Of a DNA stretch of 64,000 bases, positions 34,065 to 42,124 are shown piece after piece. Location of the stretch: positions 1-64,000 of the forward strand of contig JAQVCW010000007.1 of assembly GCA_028689585.1 (NCBI GenBank). The letters run 5' to 3'. The position numbers and the translations under genes are program-made. The notes below the pieces were generated by a model. That model was not told the DNA's origin. It searched no databases and saw nothing but the letters and a program-made list of their open reading frames with translations. Each line of letters opens with the position of its first letter. The stretch's first letter is position 1. The DNA comes from Lachnospiraceae bacterium (GTDB lineage Bacteria > Bacillota > Clostridia > Lachnospirales > Lachnospiraceae).

Positions 34065-35558
34065 TTATTTTTCAATTTTTAAAATCTTTTTCACAATAGC
34101 TTTCATACCGGATACCTCTGCCACAGTATCGTGCAGCACCGGTGCAGTTCGTATTTCTTCGATCGCCGCCGGAACTCTGGTACCGGACAATACGCTCAAC
34201 TGATCCACCAGTTCGAAGTCTGTCATGGAAGCATATTTCGGATCGATGGCGTCCATCACGCTGCGGGTAAATTTGTAAGGGCTGGCGGTAGAAGCAATCA
34301 CTGTCTTTCTTGTATCACCGGTCTCTTCTCTGTATTTGCGGTATACTTTGGAAGCCACTGCGGTATGAGTATCCAGCACATATCCGGTCTCGCGGTATAC
34401 CCTGGCAATCTCATCGGCAGTCTCTTTCTCTGTCGCATAGCTGCCGTAAAAGCCATCCAGCTTTTCCTTCATCTCTTCTGTAATTTCATATCTGCCATCG
34501 CTGGTCAGCGCCTGCATCAACTGCCTGGTTTTCTCTGCATCGTTTCCGGCAATGCGGTAAATCAGACGCTCCAGATTGCTGGAGATCAGAATATCCATGG
34601 ACGGTGATGTGGTAAGGATAAATTCACGGTTCCGATCATAGGCCCCCGTATGAAAGAAATCCACCAGCACCTTATTGTCATTGGATGCGCAGATCAGCCG
34701 GTCAATCGGCAGTCCCATGTTCTTTGCATAATAAGCAGCCAGGATATTGCCGAAGTTTCCGGTGGGAACCACCACATTCATCTTCTCGCCTGCTTTCAGT
34801 TCTCCATTCGCCAGCATCCTGCCATATGCATATACATAGTATGCGATCTGAGGAACCAGACGTCCGATGTTGATGGAATTTGCTGAAGAGAACTGATATC
34901 CGGCTTCCTCCATCTCTTCCTTCAGCGCCTGATCACCAAAAATATGTTTTACCCCTGTCTGGGCATCATCAAAGTTTCCCTTGATTGCCACTACATATGT
35001 ATTGTTTCCCTTCTGGGTAACCATCTGTTTTTCCTGGATCGGGCTTACACCATCCCTGGGATAAAATACAATAATCTTTGTCCCCGGCACATCTGCAAAT
35101 CCGGCCAGAGCTGCTTTCCCGGTATCTCCGGAGGTCGCTGTCAGGATAACGATATCATTCTTTACCTGATTTTTCTTCGCCGCCGTGGTCATCAAATGAG
35201 GCAGAATCGAAAGTGCCATATCCTTAAATGCAATGGTAGCTCCGTGGAACAGCTCCAGATACCATGCTCCGTCCGCAGCCTTTAACGGTGCGATTTCCGG
35301 TGTATCGAATTTTTTATCATAGGCACTGTTAATACAATGCTTCAATTCCTCTTCTGTAAAGTCAGTCAGAAACAGCTTCAACACTTCATACGCAGTTTCC
35401 TGATAAGTCATTCCCGGAAGTGCCTCCAGACCAGTCTCCAGCTTCGGAATCGAATCCGGTACAAATAATCCCCCGTCCTCTGCCAGACCCTGCAGAATAG
35501 CCCGTGATGCACTGACAGCCACTTCATGATTTCTTGTGCTTCTATATAACAGTTCCAT
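34065..35558 (-). CDS. thrC: Threonine synthase
   Basis: 497-residue PLP enzyme converting O-phosphohomoserine to threonine. Seen: N-terminal LYRSTRNHEVAVSASRAIL, the PLP lysine in LFHGATIAFKDMALSILPHL (Lys about 112), the phosphate-binding loop TATSGDTGKAAL, and VPTGNFGNILAAYYAKNMG. The size is typical of the long bacterial class. The predicted promoter is overlaid by a perfect 20-bp palindrome, which suggests repression, perhaps by amino-acid supply. It works downstream of asd (11 kb) in the aspartate family pathway. Confidence 0.96.
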   Translation of the reverse strand: MELLYRSTRNHEVAVSASRAILQGLAEDGGLFVPDSIPKLETGLEALPGMTYQETAYEVLKLFLTDFTEEELKHCINSAYDKKFDTPEIAPLKAADGAWYLELFHGATIAFKDMALSILPHLMTTAAKKNQVKNDIVILTATSGDTGKAALAGFADVPGTKIIVFYPRDGVSPIQEKQMVTQKGNNTYVVAIKGNFDDAQTGVKHIFGDQALKEEMEEAGYQFSSANSINIGRLVPQIAYYVYAYGRMLANGELKAGEKMNVVVPTGNFGNILAAYYAKNMGLPIDRLICASNDNKVLVDFFHTGAYDRNREFILTTSPSMDILISSNLERLIYRIAGNDAEKTRQLMQALTSDGRYEITEEMKEKLDGFYGSYATEKETADEIARVYRETGYVLDTHTAVASKVYRKYREETGDTRKTVIASTASPYKFTRSVMDAIDPKYASMTDFELVDQLSVLSGTRVPAAIEEIRTAPVLHDTVAEVSGMKAIVKKILKIEK

Positions 35559-35619
35559 TCATTCAACCTCTCTCTTTTTTAAGTATTCGGTATCGTTGTT
35601 TCCCGTCTGATATAGCGAA

Positions 35620-35658
35620 ATGCTATACTAGTATAGCATACAAAAAAGAGTTTGCCAA
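35620..35658 (-). promoter_or_regulatory. thrC promoter with perfect 20-bp palindromic operator
   Basis: Minus-strand TTGGCA (35658-35653), 17 bp, TATACT (35635-35630). ATGCTATACTAGTATAGCAT (35620-35639) is a perfect palindrome covering the -10 box. A third GCTATA half-site (TATAGC at 35611-35616) lies just downstream. The -35 lies inside the arm of the preceding gene's terminator. Confidence 0.65.
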
Positions 35659-35680
35659 GGCATAGTCTTGGCAAACTCTT
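35641..35680 (-). terminator. Terminator of the SleB-like hydrolase gene
   Basis: AAGAGTTTGCCAAG (35646-35659) and CTTGGCAAACTCTT (35667-35680) form a perfect 14-bp stem. On the minus strand TTTTTTG follows. It lies about 20 bp after the gene stop. Confidence 0.9.
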
Positions 35681-35700
35681 TTCTTGAAAACTCTTTTCTC

Positions 35701-36522
35701 TTATTCACAGTATTCTTTGAATGTATAGTATTCATGACCGCCATACTCAAGCAGCTTGACAAGAGAGGTATCGAACCACTCTACATTTCTCGATGCGGCG
35801 GAATTCCTCGCAATGAAAAACAGCGCCCCCTGTGAATTGTCTTCTCCGGCTAATGCCCGTTCTACTGCTTCCATCGTGGAATCCGTAATGGCACAGGAAC
35901 TGATTCTTCCATCCTCTGTAGGAGAAAACTGTGCAGAGCCTTCTACACTCTGCCATACAACGTCGTAGATCGTATCTGGGAAATGCGAATCTTTTACCCG
36001 GTTTAAAACCACATTGGCTACCAATAATTTGCTAAGGACATCTCCGCCGGTGGCTTCCGCTTCCACTACCTGAAGCAGAGTTTCATATTCCTCCAACGGC
36101 ATTTGATTCTTTTCTACAGCCTGCAGCGCATCATATCCAAGCTCGCCTGCTTTTTGTATTCCATCAGAAAATGCATATCGATTTACTGCATTTCTGTTTA
36201 CTTTATTTGTCCCTACCAGTATTTCTTCATTCGCACTTGCCACGTCTTTCAATCTTCCCGCCCGTGAATACTCTTCCATGCTGGCGACACCATTCACTAC
36301 TCCCATCAGTCCTGCCTGAAGTCTGCTCTCTTCCGAAGCTGACACATGGTTCACAGCATATACCACGCTCTGTCCCGTCATATCAAACTCTGAAATCCCC
36401 AAAGAAATTACTCCAATCAGCAAAACACCTGACATGATAAGTGCAGCATCTCTGATGTGCCGTTTAAAACTGCATTTCCGATTACGCAGGCGTCTTTCCA
36501 ATACGTTAACTAATAGATTCAT
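35701..36522 (-). CDS. SleB/CwlJ-type cell wall hydrolase, membrane-anchored
   Basis: About 273 residues. The ATG at 36522 (MNLLVNVLERRL) is chosen because TTAGGAG lies 6 nt upstream. A basic N terminus is followed by one membrane segment (AALIMSGVLLIGVISLGI, about 30-47), a helical linker, then the Hydrolase_2 (SleB) domain from about residue 145. It has LLQVVEAEATGGDVLSKLLV with the catalytic Glu candidate, ANVVLNRVKDSHFPDTIYDV and QFSPTEDGRI. Such enzymes are lytic transglycosylase-like and act in spore cortex or wall turnover. It is monocistronic with a near-perfect promoter. Confidence 0.88.
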   Translation of the reverse strand: MNLLVNVLERRLRNRKCSFKRHIRDAALIMSGVLLIGVISLGISEFDMTGQSVVYAVNHVSASEESRLQAGLMGVVNGVASMEEYSRAGRLKDVASANEEILVGTNKVNRNAVNRYAFSDGIQKAGELGYDALQAVEKNQMPLEEYETLLQVVEAEATGGDVLSKLLVANVVLNRVKDSHFPDTIYDVVWQSVEGSAQFSPTEDGRISSCAITDSTMEAVERALAGEDNSQGALFFIARNSAASRNVEWFDTSLVKLLEYGGHEYYTFKEYCE

Positions 36523-36619
36523 AAGCTCTCCTAATTGATCTAATAGCATCTCCCCGTACTATAAAATTGGATATTACGTGTCCCCCCTTATATTCATACC
36601 GCCTCTGCAACGTATCTGC

Positions 36620-36648
36620 ATTATAAAAAATTTTTTCCGGCGTGTCAA
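36620..36648 (-). promoter_or_regulatory. Consensus promoter of the SleB-like gene
   Basis: On the minus strand TTGACA (36648-36643), exactly 17 bp, TATAAT (36625-36620): full match to the sigma-A consensus. The leader is about 90 nt. Confidence 0.8.
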
Positions 36649-36900
36649 TAGGAATTTCATATTTTCGTAACATATTACAGAAAGCTTTTTTGTATTTTTA
36701 CCAAATTATATGTTTATCACAAATTTTTCGCTATTATTCTCATTATTTTTGTCTGTTTTTACGTTTTTATTTTATTCATTTTCGTCATTATTAACTCGTC
36801 TTTTTCCTCTGTTTTAGTAGTTTATTCGACATTAAACGCTATTTTCGGCACTGTTTTTGTTGAAATCGATACTTTGTAATATTTCTGTAATATTTTGTGG

Positions 36901-37018
36901 GTTTTGGGGGGACGGTTCTTGGGGACGGTTCTTGAGGGGACGGTTCTTTGCTGTTTTGGGGAACGGTTCTTGGCGGGGGTTCTTGGGGATGGTTCTTGGG
37001 GACGGTTCTTTTGTCCCC
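36901..37018. repeat. GGGGACGGTTCTT tandem repeat array
   Basis: About eight imperfect copies of GGGGACGGTTCTT (13-14 bp) in direct tandem on the plus strand, with variants GGGGAACGGTTCTT and GGGGATGGTTCTT. The last reads GGACGGTTCTTTTGTCCCC, which can fold back on itself. On the minus strand the reading is rich in Pro/Arg/Thr/Lys but has no start with a ribosome binding site. It lies in a 585-bp gene-free stretch between the SleB-like gene and the broken secreted-protein gene; the left part (36550-36900) is AT-rich and holds only the SleB-like promoter. Confidence 0.8.
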
Positions 37019-37020
37019 AC

Positions 37021-37090
37021 AAAAAAGGAGATGTTCTTTGCTTTCTGTATTTTCCAGAAGCAAAGACATCTCCTTTGTTTTGTTTTTTTA
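37021..37090. terminator. Long hairpin terminator beside the tandem repeat
   Basis: AAAGGAGATGT...TTTGCTTTCTG pairs with CCAGAAGCAAA...ACATCTCCTTT. T-runs flank both sides: GTTTTGTTTTTTT on plus, TTTTTTG on minus. It is positioned just after the broken secreted-protein gene on the minus strand. Confidence 0.8.
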
Positions 37091-37107
37091 TTCTTTTTTG
37101 TCGTTTT

Positions 37108-38109
37108 TTATTCTGTGACCTCTTCTATATCTGCTTCGGAAACATCCTCTTGCGCCAGCTCCGTTTCACTGCCCGGCTGTTTGTCTTCCGGTTTTTCACC
37201 CTTCGGTGCGCCGTTTTCCTGCCCGGCAAAATGAATCGTGATCATAGCTGCATTGCCGTCCGCATCCAGTGTGACGGTCACAATATCGCCTTCTGCAAGT
37301 TCAGAGATATCGCAGGCTTCTGTTTCCAAAGCCATCTCAGGCGCGGCATTTTCGCTGTCAAATCCAGATACTGCTTCGGCAGATGCTTCTGCACTCGCAT
37401 CGGCTGCAGCCTCTTCTGCGGATGCTTCTGCACTTGCATCGGCTGTGCTCTCTTCTGCGGATGCTTCTGCACTCGCATCGGCTGTGGCCTCTTCCGTGGA
37501 TGCTTCTGCACTTGCATCAGCTCCTTCTTTCGGAACTTCCGGTGCGATTTCGCGATATACCAGGGTATCCTCTGTAATTGCTATGGTTTTTTCTTCACCG
37601 GTGAGATCAAGCTTGGATGGAGCGCCTTCCCCTGCATCTGCCGGCGCCGCTTCCTTCCCTGCATCCCCTGGCACTGCCTCACTGCCCGCTTCCGCCGGGA
37701 CTGCTTCACCGTCTTCCGCTTCCATTGCTGCTTCACTGCCGGCATTTTCCGGTGCTGCTTCGCTGCTCGCTTCCGTTGAAACTGCTTCACCGTCTTCCGC
37801 TTCCATTGCTGCCTCACTGCCGGCATTTTCAGATTCTGCCTCACTGCCCGCTTCCGCCGGGACTGCCATTGGCTGGCCCATACCGCCTTTTAAGGTTCCT
37901 ACTGCAACCGTTATACTGTCCTAATCTATCGTCTTCACCTCACCGACAATATCCTCTGCGGAAACTGCATTGACAGCGCCTGCCTCTGTTTCCGCAGCAG
38001 CTTCCTGCACCGCCTCCGTTTCTGTTGTAGCAGTCGCTTCTGCAAATACCGCCATTGGAGAGATTGCCAAAGTGCATCCCAACATAATCGCCAAATATTT
38101 TTTCTTCAT
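37108..38109 (-). pseudogene. Secreted Ala/Glu-repeat protein interrupted by one in-frame TAG
   Basis: Starting at ATG 38109 (GAGGA 10 nt upstream) the frame encodes a signal peptide (MKKKYLAIMLGCTLAISPMA...FAEA), a short acidic linker, VGEVKTID, then TAG (37923-37921). It goes on in the same frame with DSITVAVGTLKGGMGQPMAV, about 150 residues of Ala/Glu/Ser repeats (ADASAEASAEE), EEKTIAITEDTLVYRE, and DIVTVTLDADGNAAMITIHF. The two sides fit one recurring secreted-protein plan in Lachnospiraceae: signal, short beta-strand domain, repeat insert, second strand domain. One nonsense codon therefore separates signal from body. Either a recent pseudogene or UAG read-through; the frame is otherwise intact to 37108. 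Confidence 0.7.
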
Positions 38110-38226
38110 AATTTTCAAGTCCTCACTTTCTGCTTCATCTTTAAAACAGTTATCACTATAATTCTAAAATGTGTTGGACTTGTGAAAAAAATCAGAAGTA
38201 AATGTGAAGACATTGGTAATTATTTC

Positions 38227-38712
38227 CTAATATCTCTGTCTATGGCGATACCCGGTAATCTTAATCACCCCGATCAGCGGAATCCATCCGGAAAGATACC
38301 CCAGAACCTTTACATCATTCACATCCCGGCCTTCCAGCCTGCTGTATACGGAAGTAAAACTGCTTCCCAGACAAAGGATGGTAAACAGCACCTCCAGCAG
38401 GCTTCCCACCCGTGACACTCTGGATAAGAGAAGCGCCACAAACGGCCAGAAGCGGAACAGATCCGTCTGAATCCTCTGTCCGATCAGATAAATGCTGGTA
38501 AATCCATCTCCGTCATCCATCGCTCCCGCCAGAGCAAAGTAGCGGAAAAATGGCAGCCATGCCAGCCAGGGCCAGCGGTAGTTTGACCGCTGTAGCAGCC
38601 AGTAAAACTCCACCGACTGCCAGATATAAAACAGCAGGCCGAACCCGCCGACAATTAGCCACACCATGAGTGAAATGGACCCTGCCAGTAAAGTACAAAA
38701 TAACGTAATCAT
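38227..38712 (-). CDS. Membrane protein of unknown function
   Basis: 161 residues with about four hydrophobic segments: FCTLLAGSISLMVWLIVGGF at the N terminus (5-24), a re-entrant or second helix around LLFYIWQSVEFYWLL, FWPFVALLLSRV, and LGYLSGWIPLIGVIKITGY near the C terminus. Trp-rich loops (RWPWLAWLPFFRYFALAG) resemble signal-peptidase-associated or DUF-type small membrane proteins in Clostridia. No function recognised. It lies next to the accessory block and carries no neighbours in operon. Confidence 0.65.
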   Translation of the reverse strand: MITLFCTLLAGSISLMVWLIVGGFGLLFYIWQSVEFYWLLQRSNYRWPWLAWLPFFRYFALAGAMDDGDGFTSIYLIGQRIQTDLFRFWPFVALLLSRVSRVGSLLEVLFTILCLGSSFTSVYSRLEGRDVNDVKVLGYLSGWIPLIGVIKITGYRHRQRY

Positions 38713-38800
38713 TCCTAAAACCTCTTTTCCTGTCTTATCGACTATTGTAAATTAATTTATACTGCAGTTAAGCCTAAAAAAAAGGAACACTTTATATCTT

Positions 38801-38843
38801 GTCATCAGCCGAAGGCCGATGACCTGCGCACACTTCAGTGTGC
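38801..38843. repeat. Two adjacent small hairpins
   Basis: GTCATC-A-GCC-GAA-GGC-C-GATGAC (38801-38823) and GCACAC-TTCA-GTGTGC (38828-38843) lie 4 bp apart in the gap before the IS91-type remnant. No T-run follows. They resemble REP-like intergenic palindromes and differ from the 80-bp element. The rest of 38713-39019 holds the hairpin described with the remnant and nothing else I can assign. Confidence 0.5.
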
Positions 38844-38939
38844 TTCTTATTATATCACTACACTTTATAATTTTACAATACCCATACGGATTTCATTTTG
38901 GGCAGTTTCCGTCCCTATACAACAAGCAAGTGCCTTCGG

Positions 38940-39154
38940 CGCCTCAACTCCCCTAGCCCCTCATTCATGAGGGGAATTAGAGGCTTTCTTTTTCTTTCCT
39001 TTTCCCCTATAATACTCCTATGAACATATTGCAACAGATTTTCAAAGAACATTATGAGGAAATTCAATATATCCCCTATCCTCGCCCTGTTGTCATGGAA
39101 AACATTGAGAAGATGGTAAATTGTGGGGATTTTTGTGAAAGTGTTATAATCTGA
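38940..39154 (+). mobile_element. IS91-family transposase remnant (5' end only)
   Basis: ATG 39020 opens 44 codons: MNILQQIFKEHYEEI, then PRPVVMENIEKMVNCGDFCES, ending in TGA at 39152. This matches from memory the N terminus of IS91-type transposases of Lachnospiraceae (MNILQQIF...HYEE, then MINCGDPS before the zinc-binding cysteines). The match stops right after NCGD, so only the first tenth of the gene is left. Upstream, a hairpin CCCCTCAT-TC-ATGAGGGG (38956-38973) within GCCTC/GAGGC and a T-rich tail may be part of the element end. It borders the low-GC radical SAM/MarR block. Confidence 0.65.
39121..39150 (+). promoter_or_regulatory. Predicted promoter of the SplB-like radical SAM gene
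   Basis: TTGTGG (39121-39126), an 18-bp spacer and TATAAT (39145-39150) lie inside the transposase remnant. TTTAACAATTTGTTAAGG follows, with AAGGAG before the start. Confidence 0.5.
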
Positions 39155-39190
39155 ATGGATTAATTTAACAATTTGTTAAGGAGTAGAAAA

Positions 39191-40066
39191 ATGCATTATG
39201 TTAAAGCAAAAGGGATATTATCTTCGAAAAACGGAATGAATTTATACCGCGGGTGTTCTCACGGGTGTATTTACTGTGATTCTAGAAGTAATTGCTACCA
39301 TATGGAACACGACTTTGAGGATATAGAGGTGAAAGAAAACGCTATTGAGCTATTAGAAAATACGCTCAAACACAAACGGAAAAGATGTATGATAGGTACA
39401 GGCTCTATGACAGATCCCTATATTCCCTTAGAAATAGAAATTGGTAATGTCAGAAAAGCCTTATCTATAATAGAGAAATATGGCTTTGGTTTTACAGTCA
39501 TTACAAAATCAAACCGTATTCTGCGAGATATAGACCTATTGCAAAAGATAAATGAAAAGACAAAATGTGTAGTACAAATGACCCTAACTACTTATGATGA
39601 TGGTTTATGTAGGAAAATCGAGCCTAATGTTAGTACAACAAGCGAACGTTTTGAAGTTTTAAAGAAATTGCGTGATGTGGGAATCCCTACGGTTGTTTGG
39701 CTTACTCCAATCTTACCATTTATCAACGATACAGAGGAGAATATTTCGGGTATATTAGATTTGTGTATTGAAGCAGAGGTTTACGGTGTGATTTGTTTCG
39801 GCATGGGGTTAACGCTTAGAGATGGAAATAGAGAGTATTTTTATAAACAGTTAGACCGTCTGTTTCCAAGCTTGAAAGAAAGATATATTCAAAACTATGG
39901 AAATCAATATATTATTAATAGTCTAAACAATAATGAACTTATGAACTTGTTTTGCCAAAAGTGTAACAGTAATGGAATCGTACATAACAATGACCAAATA
40001 TTCCGTTATTTGTTTGAGTTTGAGGATAAAGCGCAAGAAAAGCAATTGAATTTATGGGATTTATAA
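39191..40066 (+). CDS. SPL-family radical SAM protein (SplB-like)
   Basis: About 291 residues. The radical SAM cluster motif is in NLYRGCSHGCIYCDSRS (C-x3-C-x2-C, residues about 22-29). GTGSMTDPYIPLE and TITKSNRILRDIDLL follow, typical of the spore photoproduct lyase-like (SPL) group that is widespread in gut Firmicutes; most members lack proven lyase function. The ATG at 39191 has AAGGAG 7 nt upstream; an earlier TTG overlaps that site. Codons are far more A/T-rich than those of the surrounding core genes, which supports acquisition with the adjacent IS91-type remnant. Substrate unknown. Confidence 0.85.
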   Translation: MHYVKAKGILSSKNGMNLYRGCSHGCIYCDSRSNCYHMEHDFEDIEVKENAIELLENTLKHKRKRCMIGTGSMTDPYIPLEIEIGNVRKALSIIEKYGFGFTVITKSNRILRDIDLLQKINEKTKCVVQMTLTTYDDGLCRKIEPNVSTTSERFEVLKKLRDVGIPTVVWLTPILPFINDTEENISGILDLCIEAEVYGVICFGMGLTLRDGNREYFYKQLDRLFPSLKERYIQNYGNQYIINSLNNNELMNLFCQKCNSNGIVHNNDQIFRYLFEFEDKAQEKQLNLWDL

Positions 40067-40142
40067 GTGACCGAGAGACATACACGATTGGAAATAATAT
40101 ACATACAGCAAATAATATCCATGTAGTAATTATAGACACACT

Positions 40143-40178
40143 ATAAAAGGCATATGCAGAGAAAAGTATGCCTTTTAT
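40143..40178. terminator. Hairpin between the convergent radical SAM genes
   Basis: ATAAAAGGCATA (40143-40154) and TATGCCTTTTAT (40167-40178) form a perfect 12-bp stem with A/T flanks. It is placed so as to end both the plus-strand SPL gene and the minus-strand SPASM gene. Confidence 0.75.
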
Positions 40179-40185
40179 AATGTGT

Positions 40186-40266
40186 CTATTTATTAATTAT
40201 TTTCGGAATCTGTAGATCATCCATCAGAATCTCACCATGTAAATTAGAAAGTTCCAGATACTTCAC
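40186..40266 (-). other. 26-codon in-frame continuation directly after the SPASM gene stop
   Basis: Immediately after the TAA of the SPASM-type gene, the same frame reads GTG AAG TAT... for 26 codons (VKYLELSNLHGEILMDDLQI then PKIINK) and stops with TAG just before the terminator hairpin. Composition is protein-like. It may be the start of a next gene cut off at the block boundary, a short ORF, or an ancestral C-terminal extension. There is no ribosome binding site of its own. Confidence 0.3.
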
Positions 40267-41286
40267 TTACATTCGATCTAGCAGCAATTGAGAAAACTCA
40301 TCAATGTCTTCAGGAGAGCCCTGTTTGAGCAAGCCACATTTAGCACACAATAAATAGGCACGGGATGTACGCTCGCCACGTAAGAACATATTTTGGAATT
40401 CCCACAAAAGGGTACTGTCCCACACCCGTCGTGGAGATGAGAAAACATCTAGTTCACGTCCAAGCAGCATTGAATGGTTCCAGTCAAAGCGGCAAAGGCT
40501 ATAAGAACCATCAGAGTTAATTGCCATTTCATAAAAGACATATGGGCAAACGCAGACTTCTTTAATCTCATTACCCAGAAGCCCCACAGCTTCATTGACT
40601 GTCACTTTATCCTGCTTGAACTTAGGCCAATAGTCGATGATATGCTCCACCGAAATACCGTCGGTGATATTTCCAAAGGTGGCGTAAAATTGTTGCTCCT
40701 GTGCTTCTGTTAAAATATCGCCATTGATTTTAATATTCATTTCACACTGTTTTCGATGCTCATAGAAGAATGTAATATTTTTGACAAAGGTATCATAATC
40801 GATATTGTAACGGGAAAAATCTTGATATTGTGCTGCATTGACTCCCTCTATTGAAATATTAATACGGTCAAGCCCTGCATCGATAATTTGTAAACTTAGT
40901 TCCGGGGTGAGCAGAGAAGCGTTGGTGGTTGTGTCCACCCGTTCACAAAATCCTGACTCCTTTGCATAGCGTACCATCTCCGGAAAGTGCGGATTCAGCA
41001 ATGGCTCTCCATCCTTATACAGACGTATAACCTTTATTTTATCCTTGAAATCACCCATTCCATCAATCAGTACTTTGTATAATCCAAAATCCATTGGCCC
41101 GTGACCGCGACCGGTCGTTTTTTTCAGAAGCGCGCCATCCCCGGAGGGACAAAATTTGCAGTGAAAATTACATGTATCGCAGGGGTCAATATAAACAACA
41201 TAGGGGGTTCGTAGCGGCAGTGCGTCTTTTAGTTCCTCCCGGTCGTGCAAATCAATGCGTGGCTTTAATTTTGCGCTCATTTGCAT
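40267..41286 (-). CDS. Radical SAM/SPASM-domain protein
   Basis: About 339 residues. The radical SAM motif is DPCDTCNFHCKFCPSGDG (C-x3-C-x2-C, around residues 39-46), followed by IRLYKDGEPLLNPHFPEMV (glycine-rich SAM loop) and TTTNASLLTPELS. A C-terminal SPASM-like cysteine set is seen in EVCVCPYVF, YSLCRFDW and LLCAKCGLL. SPASM enzymes modify peptides or proteins or act in sugar pathways; no precursor peptide with a core region is evident beside it. The promoter holds two palindromes that the adjacent MarR protein could bind. A/T-rich codon use fits the acquired block. Confidence 0.85.
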   Translation of the reverse strand: MQMSAKLKPRIDLHDREELKDALPLRTPYVVYIDPCDTCNFHCKFCPSGDGALLKKTTGRGHGPMDFGLYKVLIDGMGDFKDKIKVIRLYKDGEPLLNPHFPEMVRYAKESGFCERVDTTTNASLLTPELSLQIIDAGLDRINISIEGVNAAQYQDFSRYNIDYDTFVKNITFFYEHRKQCEMNIKINGDILTEAQEQQFYATFGNITDGISVEHIIDYWPKFKQDKVTVNEAVGLLGNEIKEVCVCPYVFYEMAINSDGSYSLCRFDWNHSMLLGRELDVFSSPRRVWDSTLLWEFQNMFLRGERTSRAYLLCAKCGLLKQGSPEDIDEFSQLLLDRM

Positions 41287-41328
41287 AGCTTATTGATTCC
41301 TTTCTCTTAAAATATAATCTATTAGTAT

Positions 41329-41377
41329 ATTTTAGTTGCTAAAATATAATTTGTCAATATTTATTTTAGCAGCTAAA
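41329..41377 (-). promoter_or_regulatory. Promoter of the SPASM gene with two MarR-like palindromes
   Basis: Minus-strand TTGACA (41357-41352), 17 bp, TAAAAT (41334-41329). TTTAGCAGCTAAA (41365-41377) is a perfect palindrome upstream of the -35, and TTTAGTTGCTAAA (41331-41343) overlaps the -10/spacer. Centres are 34 bp apart, about three helical turns. The MarR gene next door is the obvious candidate regulator. Confidence 0.65.
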
Positions 41378-41408
41378 CAAAAAGAGAGGAAACCAATTTA
41401 TACTTTGG

Positions 41409-41858
41409 TTATTCATTTGGTAGATTTTCCATATAAAGATTCAAAAAGTCCAAAATGGCAATGCGTTGGTCTGCGGTAAGCGTGCTCAAATAATCTTCTA
41501 TGGATTGATAAGCTTTTGTATGGAAGCGGTCGTGGGCTTGCTCGGCTGTGCGGCCAAGAGCAGTCAGCCTAATATACACAGATTTTTGGTTCCCCTCTAT
41601 CTTAAACTTTTCGACTAGTCCCTTTTTCAGAAGTTTATCCGTTATTTGCGTTACGGCACCGTTGGTAATGCCCAATGCTTTGGAGAGTGCATTTGCGTTT
41701 ATAGGTTCATGGGCTCCGATAGCTTCGATGGTATGGATTTCAGAGGGATATAATTGTATCCCCACGCCAAAGTCTCGTACACATTTGCTGGTTTTGTTCA
41801 TAGCATTAGTAATTCCTATGACTTTTTCTAAGATTTCATTATGCTGTTTCATCATCAC
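41409..41858 (-). CDS. MarR-family transcriptional regulator
   Basis: About 149 residues, a winged-helix MarR protein. Dimer helix at the N terminus, then IHTIEAIGAHEPINANALSK, recognition helix ITNGAVTQITDKLLKKGLVE, and the wing KFKIEGNQKSVYIRLTALGR. GTG (41858) and two following ATG codons are possible starts; AGGTGG lies just upstream. It sits directly upstream of the SPASM gene on the same strand, and two palindromes lie between them, suggesting local control. Ligand unknown. Confidence 0.9.
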   Translation of the reverse strand: MMMKQHNEILEKVIGITNAMNKTSKCVRDFGVGIQLYPSEIHTIEAIGAHEPINANALSKALGITNGAVTQITDKLLKKGLVEKFKIEGNQKSVYIRLTALGRTAEQAHDRFHTKAYQSIEDYLSTLTADQRIAILDFLNLYMENLPNE

Positions 41859-41877
41859 ACCACCTGTTTTTGAATTA

Positions 41878-41906
41878 AGTTTAGCTCATAAATAATATTG
41901 TGTCAA
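41878..41906 (-). promoter_or_regulatory. Predicted marR promoter
   Basis: On the minus strand TTGACA (41906-41901), 17 bp, TAAACT (41883-41878). Confidence 0.55.
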
Positions 41907-41925
41907 TTTCTTATGATTTTTCATA

Positions 41926-42124
41926 ATTTGTATTACGTAATTTTCCTTTGAACCAAATCACACACGCGGACGGTTTATGTAGTTTTGATGATTGCCTTTT
42001 TCAGACTGCTCTACTCAATCTGCTCGAATCACGCATCGGAGATTCCTTTCAGAAAACAAAGTCTCTCATTTACCAAAAATCCTCCAGAAGAAATGACTGC
42101 AAACCTAGTCAAAAACATGAATGA
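41926..42124 (+). other. Gene-free right border of the acquired block; possible degraded coding stretch
   Basis: The 332-bp gap 41859-42190 holds the marR promoter, this stretch and the cyclophilin terminator. One plus-strand frame is open for about 60 codons (…LCSFDDCLFQTALLNLLES…SQKHE) and looks protein-like, but it has no start codon or ribosome binding site and I do not recognise it. It may be a gene fragment left at the block border. Confidence 0.25.

Noticed and set aside
36822-37069. Minus-strand frames rich in PSPRTVPKNR
   Set aside because: They only translate the GGGGACGGTTCTT tandem array in three frames; no start signals.
37238-37924. Plus-strand frame of 228 codons rich in Ser/Ala
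   Set aside because: Antisense shadow of the Ala/Glu repeats of the broken secreted-protein gene.
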